From the NCBI GenBank assembly GCA_016801885.1, contig CM028895.1:5976001-6040000 (forward strand): a stretch of 64,000 bases of DNA, in the 5' to 3' direction. Source of the DNA: Toxotes chatareus (Eukaryota; Chordata; Actinopteri; Toxotidae). The first letter of the stretch is position 1. Each line of letters begins with the position of its first letter. A program made the translations under genes and the position numbers. This document shows positions 37,901 through 50,600 of the stretch, in pieces. Under the pieces are notes generated by a model. That model was given only the letters and a program-made list of their open reading frames with translations, made no database searches and was not told where the DNA came from.

Positions 37901-40900
37901 AGAATGATAGATTTTAAGATTTACTAAACCACACAGCCTTTGCACGATTTCATCTCAGTGTGTGTACGTCCAGACCAGCACTGTGTGAGTGTTGGGTGAA
38001 GACTGGCCTGCTCTCTGCACTGTCCTGCCAGTCCTCATCTGGGGCAACAGACGGCACCCGATACTGAGCTCCATTATGTAACAGCAGCATAATATCTGGA
38101 ATATTATCAGATTATGGAATAATAATTGCACAAATGTAAAGAATGGCCTGCTTGCTCTGGCTTTAATACGTCAATAAATTAAGGTTATCTGCATATTAAC
38201 TTAAAACTGTGGAAAGTGGCCTGTATAGAGACAGAATGTACAGGACTTGAAAAATGTGGTCTTTGCATCTTGAGATTTTTTTTCATTTATTCAATTTTTT
38301 AAATCACTGAACTTAGAATTAATTTGATTTTGGGCTAAATGGTTTTCAAGGCCCTCAAAAGTGTTTTGTGACTCAATAATAAAAATTCTCAAAATAACAG
38401 TATTGAATTGATCATTAACAATTGATCAGTAACAATTAACAGAGGCAAAACATAAAGAAATAAACTGTAATGTTTTGATGGAGCAATAGTTTTCACACCA
38501 CAACTAATCATACAATTAAAAATTGCATTAGTATTTTCTGTATTTATGGCAAACAAAACATAACAAACACAACCATCAGACTCAGCTTTATCTCATATGT
38601 CAGTTTTTTGGGAAAGCTATAATACAGTGGATTAAACATGATCTCTATCAGTCATTCCCACATTCATAAAAAGTAAAAAAGTTAACGCCATATAAAGTTA
38701 GCTCTTAATATAATTCAAATTCAGTTACAGCCTTGTTCTATCATGCGGTGACAGTAGTAACTGTTTGCTTAGCAGCTCATTATTTAGAAAATACACTAGA
38801 ATATTCACCATTTTGTTATGTTTGCTATAAATAAGATGATGGGCAAACAATAATATTTACACTGTCCCTTACTGACAATGTAGCCAGTGATGGGCTTCGA
38901 AGTATTAATGTGGAGTGAGGCAGTTCTGCGTCTCATAAAATCCTCCCAACACTTCTTGTGAGGACTCTGTGTGGAATTGTAATTACTTCTGGGGTTGATA
39001 AGATGAGGAGGAGGGGGTTGGGGAGACAGATGAACAAAAGTGTTGCCAGTAATTTCTTGCATAAGCGGCACAGTCAGGTGTCCAAAGAGAGAATCCAGGG
39101 TTTATTTATAGATTTGTAGCTTAGCTTCTGAAAAGGACTTTTTTTTTTTCTCCTTCTGCATGCCCTGCCAGTCCAGGGATGTCTGTCTCTCGTTCACACT
39201 CTCCCTCCCTCGTTGCCTCCAAAAAACACAGCAATCCCATACAAACACAAGAAAAGCAGGATAGATAAGTTATAGATTTGTTTTTTTTTTTCCAGATGTT
39301 CACAAGTCGGAGGTGATGTCTGAGACAAACATTTTGAAAATTCAAGACATAATCATATAAAATGGTGAAAGTAAGCAAAGTCTTTTAGAGCTGAAGCAAT
39401 TTGTTACCCAAATAGTGGATTTATAGAAAATGAATCCACTGACTACAGCAAACATTCCGTAGATCCAGCTTGTCCTTTGTGAAGGTTTGTTGCTTTCCTT
39501 CAAATGTGATAATAAATTGAATATCTCAGGGCTTTTGATTGTTAGGTGGGCAAAGCAAGCAATTTTCTGTTTTTTTTTTTTTTTTTTTGACATTTTACAG
39601 ATCAAATGATTAATCAAGAAAATAATCAGCAGATTATTCGATCATGAAAGTATTGTTAGTTGTAGCCCTCAACTCTTTGCATTCATGAAGCTGTAACCTG
39701 CAAATGTTTGGTCATTTTTTTCTTGGTAATTGTTCAGATGACATGAAAATACATATTGGAATTCATTTGCTGTCTGCTAAGGATTTATGCAATATACATC
39801 CGCAACCCGTCATAACGACGTTATCCTTCTCCCATTTATTTCTTCTGTTTCTGTGAAAATGACATTTGATTCCGCTGAGCTACATATTATTTATGATTCT
39901 ATTCATGGCCCTCATTTGAGATGCATCACTTAAGCAATCTGTCTGTTGTTCTGCTCCTGTGTGTACATCCTGTCCTCTCCTTGTGCGGGGGAAATCGGCT
40001 GTGGAAGCATGTTCATGTCCGGTTTGACCTCTACAGTGAGGAGACACAGACGACGAACCCTGCAGACACTGTCTGCTCGAGTGTTTACAGGGACTGGGAG
40101 GTGACCACTTCCTGCCTGCCATCTCGGAGCTGTCCCAGTGCTGGCGCCCTTTAAACACCTTTGTGATCACCTATTTTTAACACACACTCAGCCAGAGCTG
40201 ATTGTACATAGTAGCAAGGGGCAGAACAAGTAACTAAAGAACATGGATGGCTATGGCATTTAATTATTGATTAATGGAAGACCTACAAGGCTGTTAACTG
40301 AACATGGTAGCAGGAGGTAAAAAGACTTAGACAGCAGGAAATTCAAACCTGATACTTTTTCCGTATTTTTCAGAAGTTTCAACAGGCAACCTTGTGCAGC
40401 TCAAATAATGTATGGCTGTGGGGTTGTTTTTCTGGGAGGTATCAGTAGGAGTTTAGCCTTCTGTATTGGCATCAGTTTGTTTTCAATCACCTGTGAGGGC
40501 ACAGCTGACAAATCCTGTAATGGATTGCGCCTTTGCTTGAGGCCGCTGGCTTTCCGACACGTTTGATTCGGCACATAAACCTGTCAGAAATGAAATGAGC
40601 TGAAGCTGCCTGCCACAGTCAGTGTTTTCAATGTCATCCAGGTGCTCTCTGATTTCTCATTATACTGTACATTAAGGTCATAATCCACATTAATCATATG
40701 TTCAACTTTTTTTTCTCCTAATCTAATCAGGTGCATTTGCTGTGTGGTGAAGGCAGTCAGAGCACTGCAGTGCGTCCTGTGAGATATCAAATCTCCTTAA
40801 TTTGTTTCCCACTGCCAGAAATAGCATTGTAGTTTCTTAGTGTTGTGACTCTTTGTTCTGTGGCAAAGATAACGTGTTGGTTGACACACGGAGATGCAAA

Positions 40901-43900
40901 GTGTGCCACATCTCCACATATGTGATGTAATTGAATGAAATCCAGGAGGCATGCAGCTGATTAAGTGGGCTTGGACTATATCCTGTGGAGTATTTGATTT
41001 GCCTGTGCAGTGTTCCAAACGCTGCGCTGATTCAGTCATGTGTGCACACCATCGAATATCATCAGAAAAACAGACATTGGTGAGGTTGGGACAGATGCAG
41101 TGAGGAGTCTCAGGTGAGCGCTGTTCCACTTCATGAGTCCATATGTGACAAGGGCCCAAATCTTGCCTTTATGTTCTGTTGCCGTAAACAGCATTGTTTG
41201 TGCTTTTCATCTAGTGCCTTCATCAGGTCAGAATTTAATTTTGTCCTGTATTTTGGTTCATGTGCAGATGCCTGCAAAACAAATAACATTGTGTTTAGTG
41301 CTAATTAGTAAACGTTAGCATGCTTAATGTGCTGAACTAAGGGGAACATGGTAAACATGATTCTAAATCATGTTTACAAATCCTAAACATTAACATATTT
41401 GTCATTGTGGGTATGTTAGTATGCTGATGTTGGCCTTTAGCTCAAAGCCCTACTGTTCCTAAGTTCTGCCACAGAAAGCCACTAGCATGGCTGAAGTATT
41501 AGTCCTGTTTATCCTGGCTGCAGTATAAGGCTAACAGTAGCTTAGAGATAGCAGTAGCTTATGTAAGCAATATGCCGGTAATGTTGCAGGCTTGTTACAA
41601 GGCAAGACAAGATGTGAGCCTGCAACTCGGGCTCAACAGGGACAGGTCGGACAGAGGCCGTTCCCCACAGATGCTGGGTCCCGTCAGGGAAGCGGCCAGC
41701 TTCTGTCTCCAGCCAGGTGCACTGTGGAGTGGCTGTGCTCCCAGAGATCTGAGCCTTATGGTGGTACCATGATCACACTGTGTTCCAGCTGGAGCTCTGG
41801 ATGATGGATGATGAGTCCTCAGCATGGGAGGTTTTTCTGCCTGCTTGCTTTAATTCTGTATGACTTCAGTCTCTTAATATAGCCCAAGCCTTTTACAACA
41901 GTCTTTTTTATTTTTTCCAATAGGTATGAAGTCGTTGGTTGTCAGGCAGCGTGACATATTGCAGGCTGAAAAGGATTTTCAGAAAATGTTTTGAACCATA
42001 TCAGTCCTTTAAAATTTCAAAGCCCTTGATGATGTCTGAAGTCTGAACCTTTTTTTTTTTTGGATGATGATCACAGGCTGATATTTAATTTGCATTTGAC
42101 CCTCTCTGGTTGCTGTGCCCTGTTTTTAGGTATACAAGACATTTTTGCTGTATTAGATAATAAAATAGTGGAAAGCGATCGAAGAGGGGGAATAACTCTC
42201 CCATAGGTGGCACAACCAAACGAGTTGAGTGTGAGGCTGCTGGACCAACAGGGCATCCCAGGCCTGTTCCTCGGAGGCCGACATCCATTATGAAGTCACG
42301 CAGTCCTCTCAGGGTGGGGCGGGGAGGCATGTACCTTGCTGTCATGCTGCTGATGTGTGGTGACCGTGACATTTCTTCTCTCCTCAGCAATACACGAGTT
42401 CCCTAAAGACCTTTTCACCAACAAAGAACGGAAGAGTGGGGCCATTCTGCTGCACATTGTGGCGGTAAGAGGACTTGGGATTTTTTTTGTTTTTTTTAAG
42501 AAGCTGCACCTGCATCACCCCTCCCCTTAGTCCCTGGTCAGCATTTTCGGAGGAGCTCAGCTGGTTGTAGGTGGATTTAGAAGCTTTTCACATGTTCAAT
42601 AACTTCTTTTCCAGCTTTTAAAACCTGGAAGGTAATGTAGGGTTATTGCAGTTGTTTTTGCAGAGCCAAAAATGCCTCATGGGACCCAAGCGGTGGTAAA
42701 CTTATGATCTCATTAAAACCAGTGGGCACACATTTTTGTGTAAACAGTATCCTATATAAATGTAAACTCAGACACAGTTCAACACTCCCCACACTGCTCA
42801 GAAACTTTTGAAGAAAGAAACCAAAAATGAAATGGAAATGAATGGAAATTTTATTTTCCCAATATGAAATACAGTTTCAAGGCTTTTTCTAACTTGGCAA
42901 GGACCTGAATTCTGGGAAAGAAACGCTGAAGCTTTTAATAATGTATTATTTTGTTGGATTAAAGGATAGTCTGTCTTAAAGTTACAGTCCTATTAGTAAA
43001 AAAAAAAAAAAAAAATCTCTCTCACTCTTTGTTACTATCCCTCCACTGCTGCTCAGCAAGGAAACACTGTACTAGGGAGGGGTAATTTCATCCTAAAAAG
43101 ACTTCAGACAAAATTTTGAGTACATTTTAAGAACAAGGACTGTGGATATTATCCCTTATATTGGACATGTGTTGGGAACAGTTCTCTTGCTTCAAGACAG
43201 ATTTGAAAAAGTATTAATCCATCTTTTTAGAGTGTCAAATTTAAGTATTATGAACAAAAAAAAAATTACTAGAAGTGGCTCTTAAAACAACCACAATGGA
43301 TATTTTATCCTCACAGTTCGGTTTTGTGGTCTGCTTAAGGTTGTTTCTCCTTGTAAGGTTATAAAAATCCTCCTTAGTAACACACACAGAAATTTCCACA
43401 ACCAAGCTATGAAGTCTTACTTTAAATGTGACCAAAACTCAGATTTGAGCAACAGTCCAGTATATTCACCTACACACTGTCCCCCAGCTTTATGTTCCAC
43501 ACTGAAATATGACTATTGTCCTGGCTTCAGTACTGAGTAGTGCATGTGTGTGTGCATGTGGAGGGCGTTGTGATCATGCAGCAGTCCTGCACTGCCCCCT
43601 GTGGATAGCATAGAGCAGAGCACACCTGCTAGAGCTGCGTGGCCATGATGATGTCACAGCTGATCTATAATTTATAGATCTTGCCTCATCTACTGAAATA
43701 GGCTGCCTGCCTCCAGCACACACACGCACAGCGCGGTAGGAGTGTGCAGATCCTGTAGATTTTTCACATTGTAAGGGAAAACATCTCATCACTGAACTGA
43801 CATTTGAATTTAATTTAATAGGTTCATTTTTAAATGGGTGCTGTGCTTGGAGATTCCCCTTCACCCGTCCTTTAGCAGGACTTTCTACTGATTAAGAATG

Positions 43901-43950
43901 TATCTACAGACACACACACACACTTTGCTCTCCCTTCTGTTTTGCCCTCA

Positions 43951-44025
<75 letters not shown>

Positions 44026-44315
44026 TCAAACTGAACTCTGCTGATTCTCTCTGTAGACGCTCTACATGTTTTTGGCCCTCGCCATAACATGCGACGAGTA
44101 CTTTGTGACATCGCTGGAGAAGATCTGTGAGGTACTTGGACCTTGTTGTCTTTCATCTTACAGTGTTGTAGTAACACAGTGCTGGCTTGTCTGTAGAAAC
44201 CACCCCCTATTGCTTTATTTCTGCAGAAACTAGATCTGAGTGAAGATGTTGCTGGAGCCACTTTCATGGCAGCTGGCAGTTCTGCACCTGAGCTTTTTGC
44301 GTCTGTCATCGGTGA

Positions 44316-44351
<36 letters not shown>

Positions 44352-44536
44352 GTATTCAGGGTCTGCATACACTTGAACATTCCCAGATGGTTGGTGTCAC
44401 TGCTGATTCTGATTGGCTGCCTCCCTGTGTGCAGGTGTCTTCATCACCCATGGTGATGTGGGGGTGGGGACCATCGTTGGCTCAGCGGTCTTCAACATCC
44501 TTTGCATCATTGGTGTCTGCGGGATCTTTGCTGGAC

Positions 44537-44629
<93 letters not shown>

Positions 44630-47600
44630 GGAGTGACTTACTGCTGCGGCTGCATCAGTCTGTTTATTTATAGACTGCAGAGCAGCACATGTGTGGCAGA
44701 AGTTTTTTTGCTGAGGGGAAACAAAGCCATCTGCCTCAGTTAGTTTTCTCCGAACTGGTTTTTAGTGGAAATTGAGAACTAAACTCTGGAGGCGTAAACA
44801 GATCATAAATCTGTGATTCTTCTCTTCTCTCTAACAGTCATGCCCAATTTACAAGTGTTGTTGACATATATTAATGAAAGTGCTCCACAAAACTTACACA
44901 TAGATGCAGTCTTTCACTTGCTCTTTTCCCTGGGAAATCGTAGGTGGTGATGCTGACCTGGTGGGCTGTTTTCAGGGATTCCTTCTACTACATCCTGTCC
45001 GTCGTGGCTTTGATTGCAGTAAGTTGGACACGTTTCAAGTTCACCACATGCATTTTTTAATGGACACCGGCCAAGACTTTCCCCTTTGAATTTTGTTACA
45101 CTGAACCTAAGAGAAATGTTTCCCTTCATTTTTCAGTTCATCTATGATGAGAAGATAGTTTGGTAAGTTACTCATCCAGCTCAGTTCTAACACACTGTTG
45201 CTCCATTTAAACACTTCAGATCACCTATGGTGACAAAACTCCTCCTGTAACCTTAACTACTGATTCTCTCTTAGTAAAAATACCACATAATGGTTGTAGC
45301 AGGCATCTATAAGACCTGGAAATATGTGCATAAGCTAAAAGATCTTGGATGTTATATTTATGTTTTTAAGTGGGTGGGAACCTGAGTTGTCCTTTTATTC
45401 CTCACACTGGATTTTTCTTTTTTATCAGGTGGGAGAGTTTGGTTCTTGTAGTCATGTACGCTGGATACATCCTCGTCATGAAGTGAGTTCTGCATGTTCA
45501 TATTCTTAAAATGGTTTCTGGTTAATCAGGCACATTGAATAACACATCACCATAAAGCACTGAGTATAAACCAACTACACTCTCAGTAGTTAGAGGAGAG
45601 TGGGTTTCCTCTATTAAAATACTCAGTTAAAATCCTCTACATAGCAGCTTCCATTTGACAATATTCAGTGGTTTTAAATTAAGTTAATTAAACGTATCAG
45701 AACTGGGGTGTTGTTATGAATGAAGTATATATTTTCTGATCACAGTTTTTAACTACACTCTGCCCTGAGAACTCCTCGTCCCCTGTCTCCTTTACTATAT
45801 CTGTCAACATTCAGCTTGTTTGACCAAATACAGACCCCTCTATTACACCATATTTGTGTCTTTACAGTCCAAACTGCCTAATGTCAACCACAGCGTCCTG
45901 TGCCTCTGTCTCTGTCCAGCTGGTAATCTGTGTTACACTCAACAGCAGTCTGCTCTCTCCCTGCCATAAGAGTTTAATCTTTCTCCCTCTGCAGTGGCTA
46001 AGAGCACAGGCTTAACCGGATCACTCCTCTCCTTTCTCATTTGGAGGAAAGAAGTGCTTACTGTAGGATATGCTGTCATATGTCTCCCCTCTCCCATAAT
46101 ATCCGCTAACCATTTTGGGCTGTTCCAGTCAAAATAGAGCAGAGTGGGTTTTATATAGAACACGATCACTGCTCTGAGGTGACCTTCCAGGGCTCGGCTG
46201 TGACAGTTTTTTTTTTTCCCCTAGCAAATGGCACGCATGCTGCCAGATGTAGAACAAATAACAGCACAGGGTAAAAATGTGACCGCACAAAATGTCAGTT
46301 TCATTACAAAAATCAGTCTGTCTTTATAACATCTTGTTCATCTTCAAATGAATATCTCTTTTCTCAATCAAGGACATCCTTAACGTTTTGTAGTTGTATT
46401 TGATTGGGTCTCCTTTCTCATGAACTAAACTAAAAGCATCTAGGTAGCACTACCTAGCTACCAGGATGCTTTAGCTGCTGTTACAAAAGTTTACCATGAT
46501 GCTGCAGTATACGAATTCTGAAGGTTGAAGGAAAAGTATGAAGGATTGTATTTGTTTTTACATTCAGTTTCAATTCTTTTAAGTAACAGTGTTATTTATT
46601 AATGTGATTGATCTGATATATTATTGGCCCACTTACTGGTAATCTTTTTACTGTTTGGTGGAGGGATATGTTAATCTTTTTGCTTTACAACCTGTAAAAA
46701 GAAAGACCCCCACCCTTAAACCAATTCATAAGGAAAATTCTAACATAAAATGTAGATGATCATTAAATGAGGAATTAAAATGATAGCTCTGAATCAGTTC
46801 TTGCAAATTGTACACTGAAACTACAACACATTTCCACTTTTAATGTAGGCTTCTGTTGGCGAACCTCTGAGTACAGCTCTTCTGATGTTGCCAGTGTTAC
46901 CTCTGCACACATTATGTTCAAAGGCAGCAGCACTCGGTTCAGTATTTTTGATCCATTTTTATGTAATGCACTCAGATGGTCTTACTGAATGCCCGTGTGG
47001 CTGATGAAAGCCCTGTGATTGGCTTCTGTGAACATTTCTGACTTTCTCTTTCTTTTCTTTTCTGTTCCAATGCAGAAACAGCATATTTAAGCCATTTTAT
47101 GTTTAGTGTAATGCTGATGCTGGTTTTTAGAAAGTAGGCCACCTTAACCGTAAATCCATTTTATAGAAGTATGGAGTGTAAACACTTGATTTGTGCTAAT
47201 TAATACATTTTATATTTCAAACAAGTTGGAGCCTTTCATCTGCGGCTCATACTGTAAAACCTATTTGCAAATTTGAATCTTTACCCCAAATGTCCTGTCT
47301 TGTTTGTTTTTTCCCTTTTTGGACTCTCGGCTGAACTCTTTCAGCATCTCTAATTTAGGGATTATGTTCCATCTGTTTACTAGATTCAACTCCAGCATGC
47401 AGAAATTTTTCATGGGGAAGTCAAACAAGAACGTGGCCAATGGTAACGCTGCGGCCAGCAGTGAGATGGAGGACGGTAATACTAGTTATGACTATGTTTG
47501 GGATGACGACCCGTCATCGCCTTTACTCTCAGCAGGTAAGGTTAATCAGACAGGCTGGGTACCCAAGACTGTCCTCTGCCAGGAAACAAATCAAATGTGT

Positions 47601-50600
47601 ACTGAAATAAGATTGGGGTTCCTGATGATTCTAGATGATTTGACTTTATTTCTCCGGAAGACTGTGGGTGTTTCCTTCTACTTAGAGGGTCTGTGGCTTT
47701 AACCTCTGCTCCTTTCAGCTGAACTAACTTCAATTGCTTCAGCTCATACTGAAATTTCATTAAAGTGATAGTTCATCATTTTGGGGAAATATGCTAATTT
47801 GCTTCCTTGCTGACAGTTAAGCTGAGAAGATTGATTCCACTCTCGTGACTGCCTGTCAAAAATGAAACTACGGCCAGCAGCCGGTTAGCGTAGGTTAGCA
47901 TTACAGACTGGAAACGTAATTGCTGGAAAACCACAAATTTACTTTGGTTGTTGTATGAATTCATCAAAGACAGATAATCTGTTAATTTGTGAACTTTAGA
48001 GGTGCTGAGAGGTGGATGTCAGGTGGACAGGAGGCTAGCAGTTTTCCCCACATTTTTAAACATTATGATAAGCTAACTGGCTGCTAGCTGTAGCTTTGTG
48101 CGGACATGATAGTCCCATCTTTTTTTTTTTCTTTTTTGTACAAACTTCTTAATTACTGACCTTGTGAGGCATTTTTAGCCAGATTTTGTTGGTGACTGAG
48201 CTGCTGCTGCTGCAGAGGGGTATTGACCTTAACTCTCAGCAAGAAAACAAATAAACATCTCCCCAAAATGTCAAGCTATTCCTTTTAAATAATTCTGCTA
48301 AATTTTTCAAAGAAATTGAAATCCTCTGGCCCCTGTGAACTGCACTACCTGAAGACATGATTTTTCTCCTTTTTTGTAAAAAGTTAAATGTGCCTGCATT
48401 AATTTTCTCTGCCTGCTGAGGCCATTTTCTGGGTGATAAGCAACCGAGTCTTATCTGAGCATACAGGGGCCACAAAGTGAAATGTTCTGGTTTAAAATGG
48501 GAACTTCGTAATGAAGATATTCTTTAATCTGCCTTTGGTAATGCAATTTAATGTCAGGGGACTGTTGTCTCGGCTCTCTTCAACCTTTTCTGAGCAGCAT
48601 CTTCAATGTCATGTTTGGTTGAGATTTCCCCGTAGCCACAGTTCTCCACTTCTTCCTTTCCTTCCTTTGACCTTTCAAAAACTTCTACTCAGTGACATTT
48701 AACCCCTCTGAGAGGTTTAACCCTTCCCACTTTTAACTGCATTAGTGTTAACATGCCTGTCTGTTTAGCCTTACTAAACTTAATCTTGCTTATTGTCAAC
48801 AGTGTTGTGCTTCTGTGTGCCAATACTTTCTGCTTGCATACTACTTTTCATCTGCTGGTCTCTGGGGCGTAGATCCACTCGCTCCTGAAGTGGTAATGAA
48901 TTTCACAAGAGGAAATGTTTATGCCGGCTCTGTTTACTCAGTTAATTTATGTGCATTCTTGCATGCATAATAAGTCAAATTAAGGCTGAGTTAAAATAAT
49001 AAAGTGTACTGTAGAACTTTTTTTGTTCCCCATACACTGCATCTTATAGTTAGTTGTGAGCAAAGAGCAAATGAGGAGTTATAGGGTGCCAATAAAACAA
49101 TTTTAAGATATGTATTATTGTCAGAACACAAATTTTCTGAATGGGAGTGACCATGCTTTTAATGTTTCAGGCACCTTGCATATAACAGTTTGAGACTGTC
49201 GGGGTGAGGTTACATCCTCAGTGTCTCAATCTTGGCCGTTCCATAAATATTCACAGCTGGCAGGCAAACTTCAAAGCCACATCAGGCAAATTGGGAAAGC
49301 TATTTGAAGTTCAGTACCCAGAAATCATGTAAACTGTGCACTGCACCTTCATGTTAACCCACCCAACTGGTGTGTGATTATTTTTACCAGAGGGACTAGA
49401 GGGGGCAAAAACTGCAGCACTGGTGAGCCCTGTGGTGAAGCTCAAAGATTTTACACTCCTCCTTTCCTCCGTGACATGAGCATAGAGTGAAGTGAAGGAA
49501 AGAAGGAAGGATTTGGGACATTTTGGGACTTTGCTCGAGCCCAGAAGGCTCCTTTGAGCCAAGCAAGGTTTTTCTGCAGATCTGTAAAAGACACCTTCAT
49601 ATTTACATATGTACCTGTGCTACATTCCACTAATACATGGAGATTTATGTAGACTTAATGTGGTCATAGGTGAGTCTTCTTCTGCATCATCACTGTCCAT
49701 GTGTCTCCAAATTTGGTTGTTTTGTATGTTTCAGAGTAACTATTAACTAAATATAAACTATTTAAAAAACCTTTGTGTCATCTGAAAAAATACATGATTT
49801 TGTGATGACGTTACATGCTGTTAGCTGCATCAAATTAGACACTGGAATTAAAATTGTCCAAACATACATATGATGATCCCTGACAGTTTCCTAGAAAGAC
49901 AGCTTGCGTGTCCTCAATCAAATAGTTTCTGTTGAGGCAACAAGCAAAATGAAGGCACCAGCATACATTTCTAGGTTGTAGATGAAAAGATGAGGGAGTG
50001 GAGTGAAAGGAGGAGTGATTTCCAGAGCTTTTCAAAAACACCCCAAGTTGTCCACAAGAGAAATTCATGCTGTTGTTTAGGGGACATTTTAGCTCTGACG
50101 ATTTGTGTGTGTATTGAACTGTCCACATCCAGCCCATGTTGTAGTTTAGGGTAATAGGAATATGTTTTGACATAAAAATGTGCTTATTGCAGCTTGGCTC
50201 TGGTTCAGGATCCATTAATATTGTTTAGTAACTTGGCCCTGTGGCGCGACAGAGTTGAAAATGACACTACAAATGTTTATAGTATTATATGTCTCTCTTG
50301 ATGGCTAAACCCCTCTTAAAAGTTAGCTCTGTTTAGTCTTTTAAAGTTTTCATTTACACTTTTGCCAATGGGGTATAATTGAGTTATAATTAAACTTTAT
50401 TTGAATATCACTTAAAAAAAAAGTGTTATCAACTACATGCACTTGAATGACTCAGTAAAATGGATAGAGATGAATCCACTGCTTGTGTGATAATCTGGTA
50501 GATTGATGCACAGTTTGTTCATTAATTACTTTTATTTAAAAAATATATTTTGTATCATGTCCCTCCACCAATTAGTCAAACCCAGCAAGGCTTACAGCCG

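Larger units (their letters stand above)
32791..42387 (+). other. slc24a4 intron 2, 9.6 kb
   Basis: The longest intron of the gene. It contains a run of about 19 T at 34081-34099, a run of 30 A at 34920-34949, repeat copies near 39.43-39.67 and 41.19-41.48 kb, and otherwise unique-looking sequence without supported exons. Open frames such as 35392-35880 show no family resemblance or conserved codon pattern that I can see. Confidence 0.6.

Noticed and set aside
43662..43680. Small palindrome with 8-base arms (gatctata)
   Set aside because: Short and AT-rich; this is expected by chance in a window of this size.
43872..44743. Long frames of alternating cysteine and valine or threonine and histidine on both strands
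   Set aside because: They are produced by the CA and GT microsatellites; the real coding here is exons 4-6 of slc24a4.
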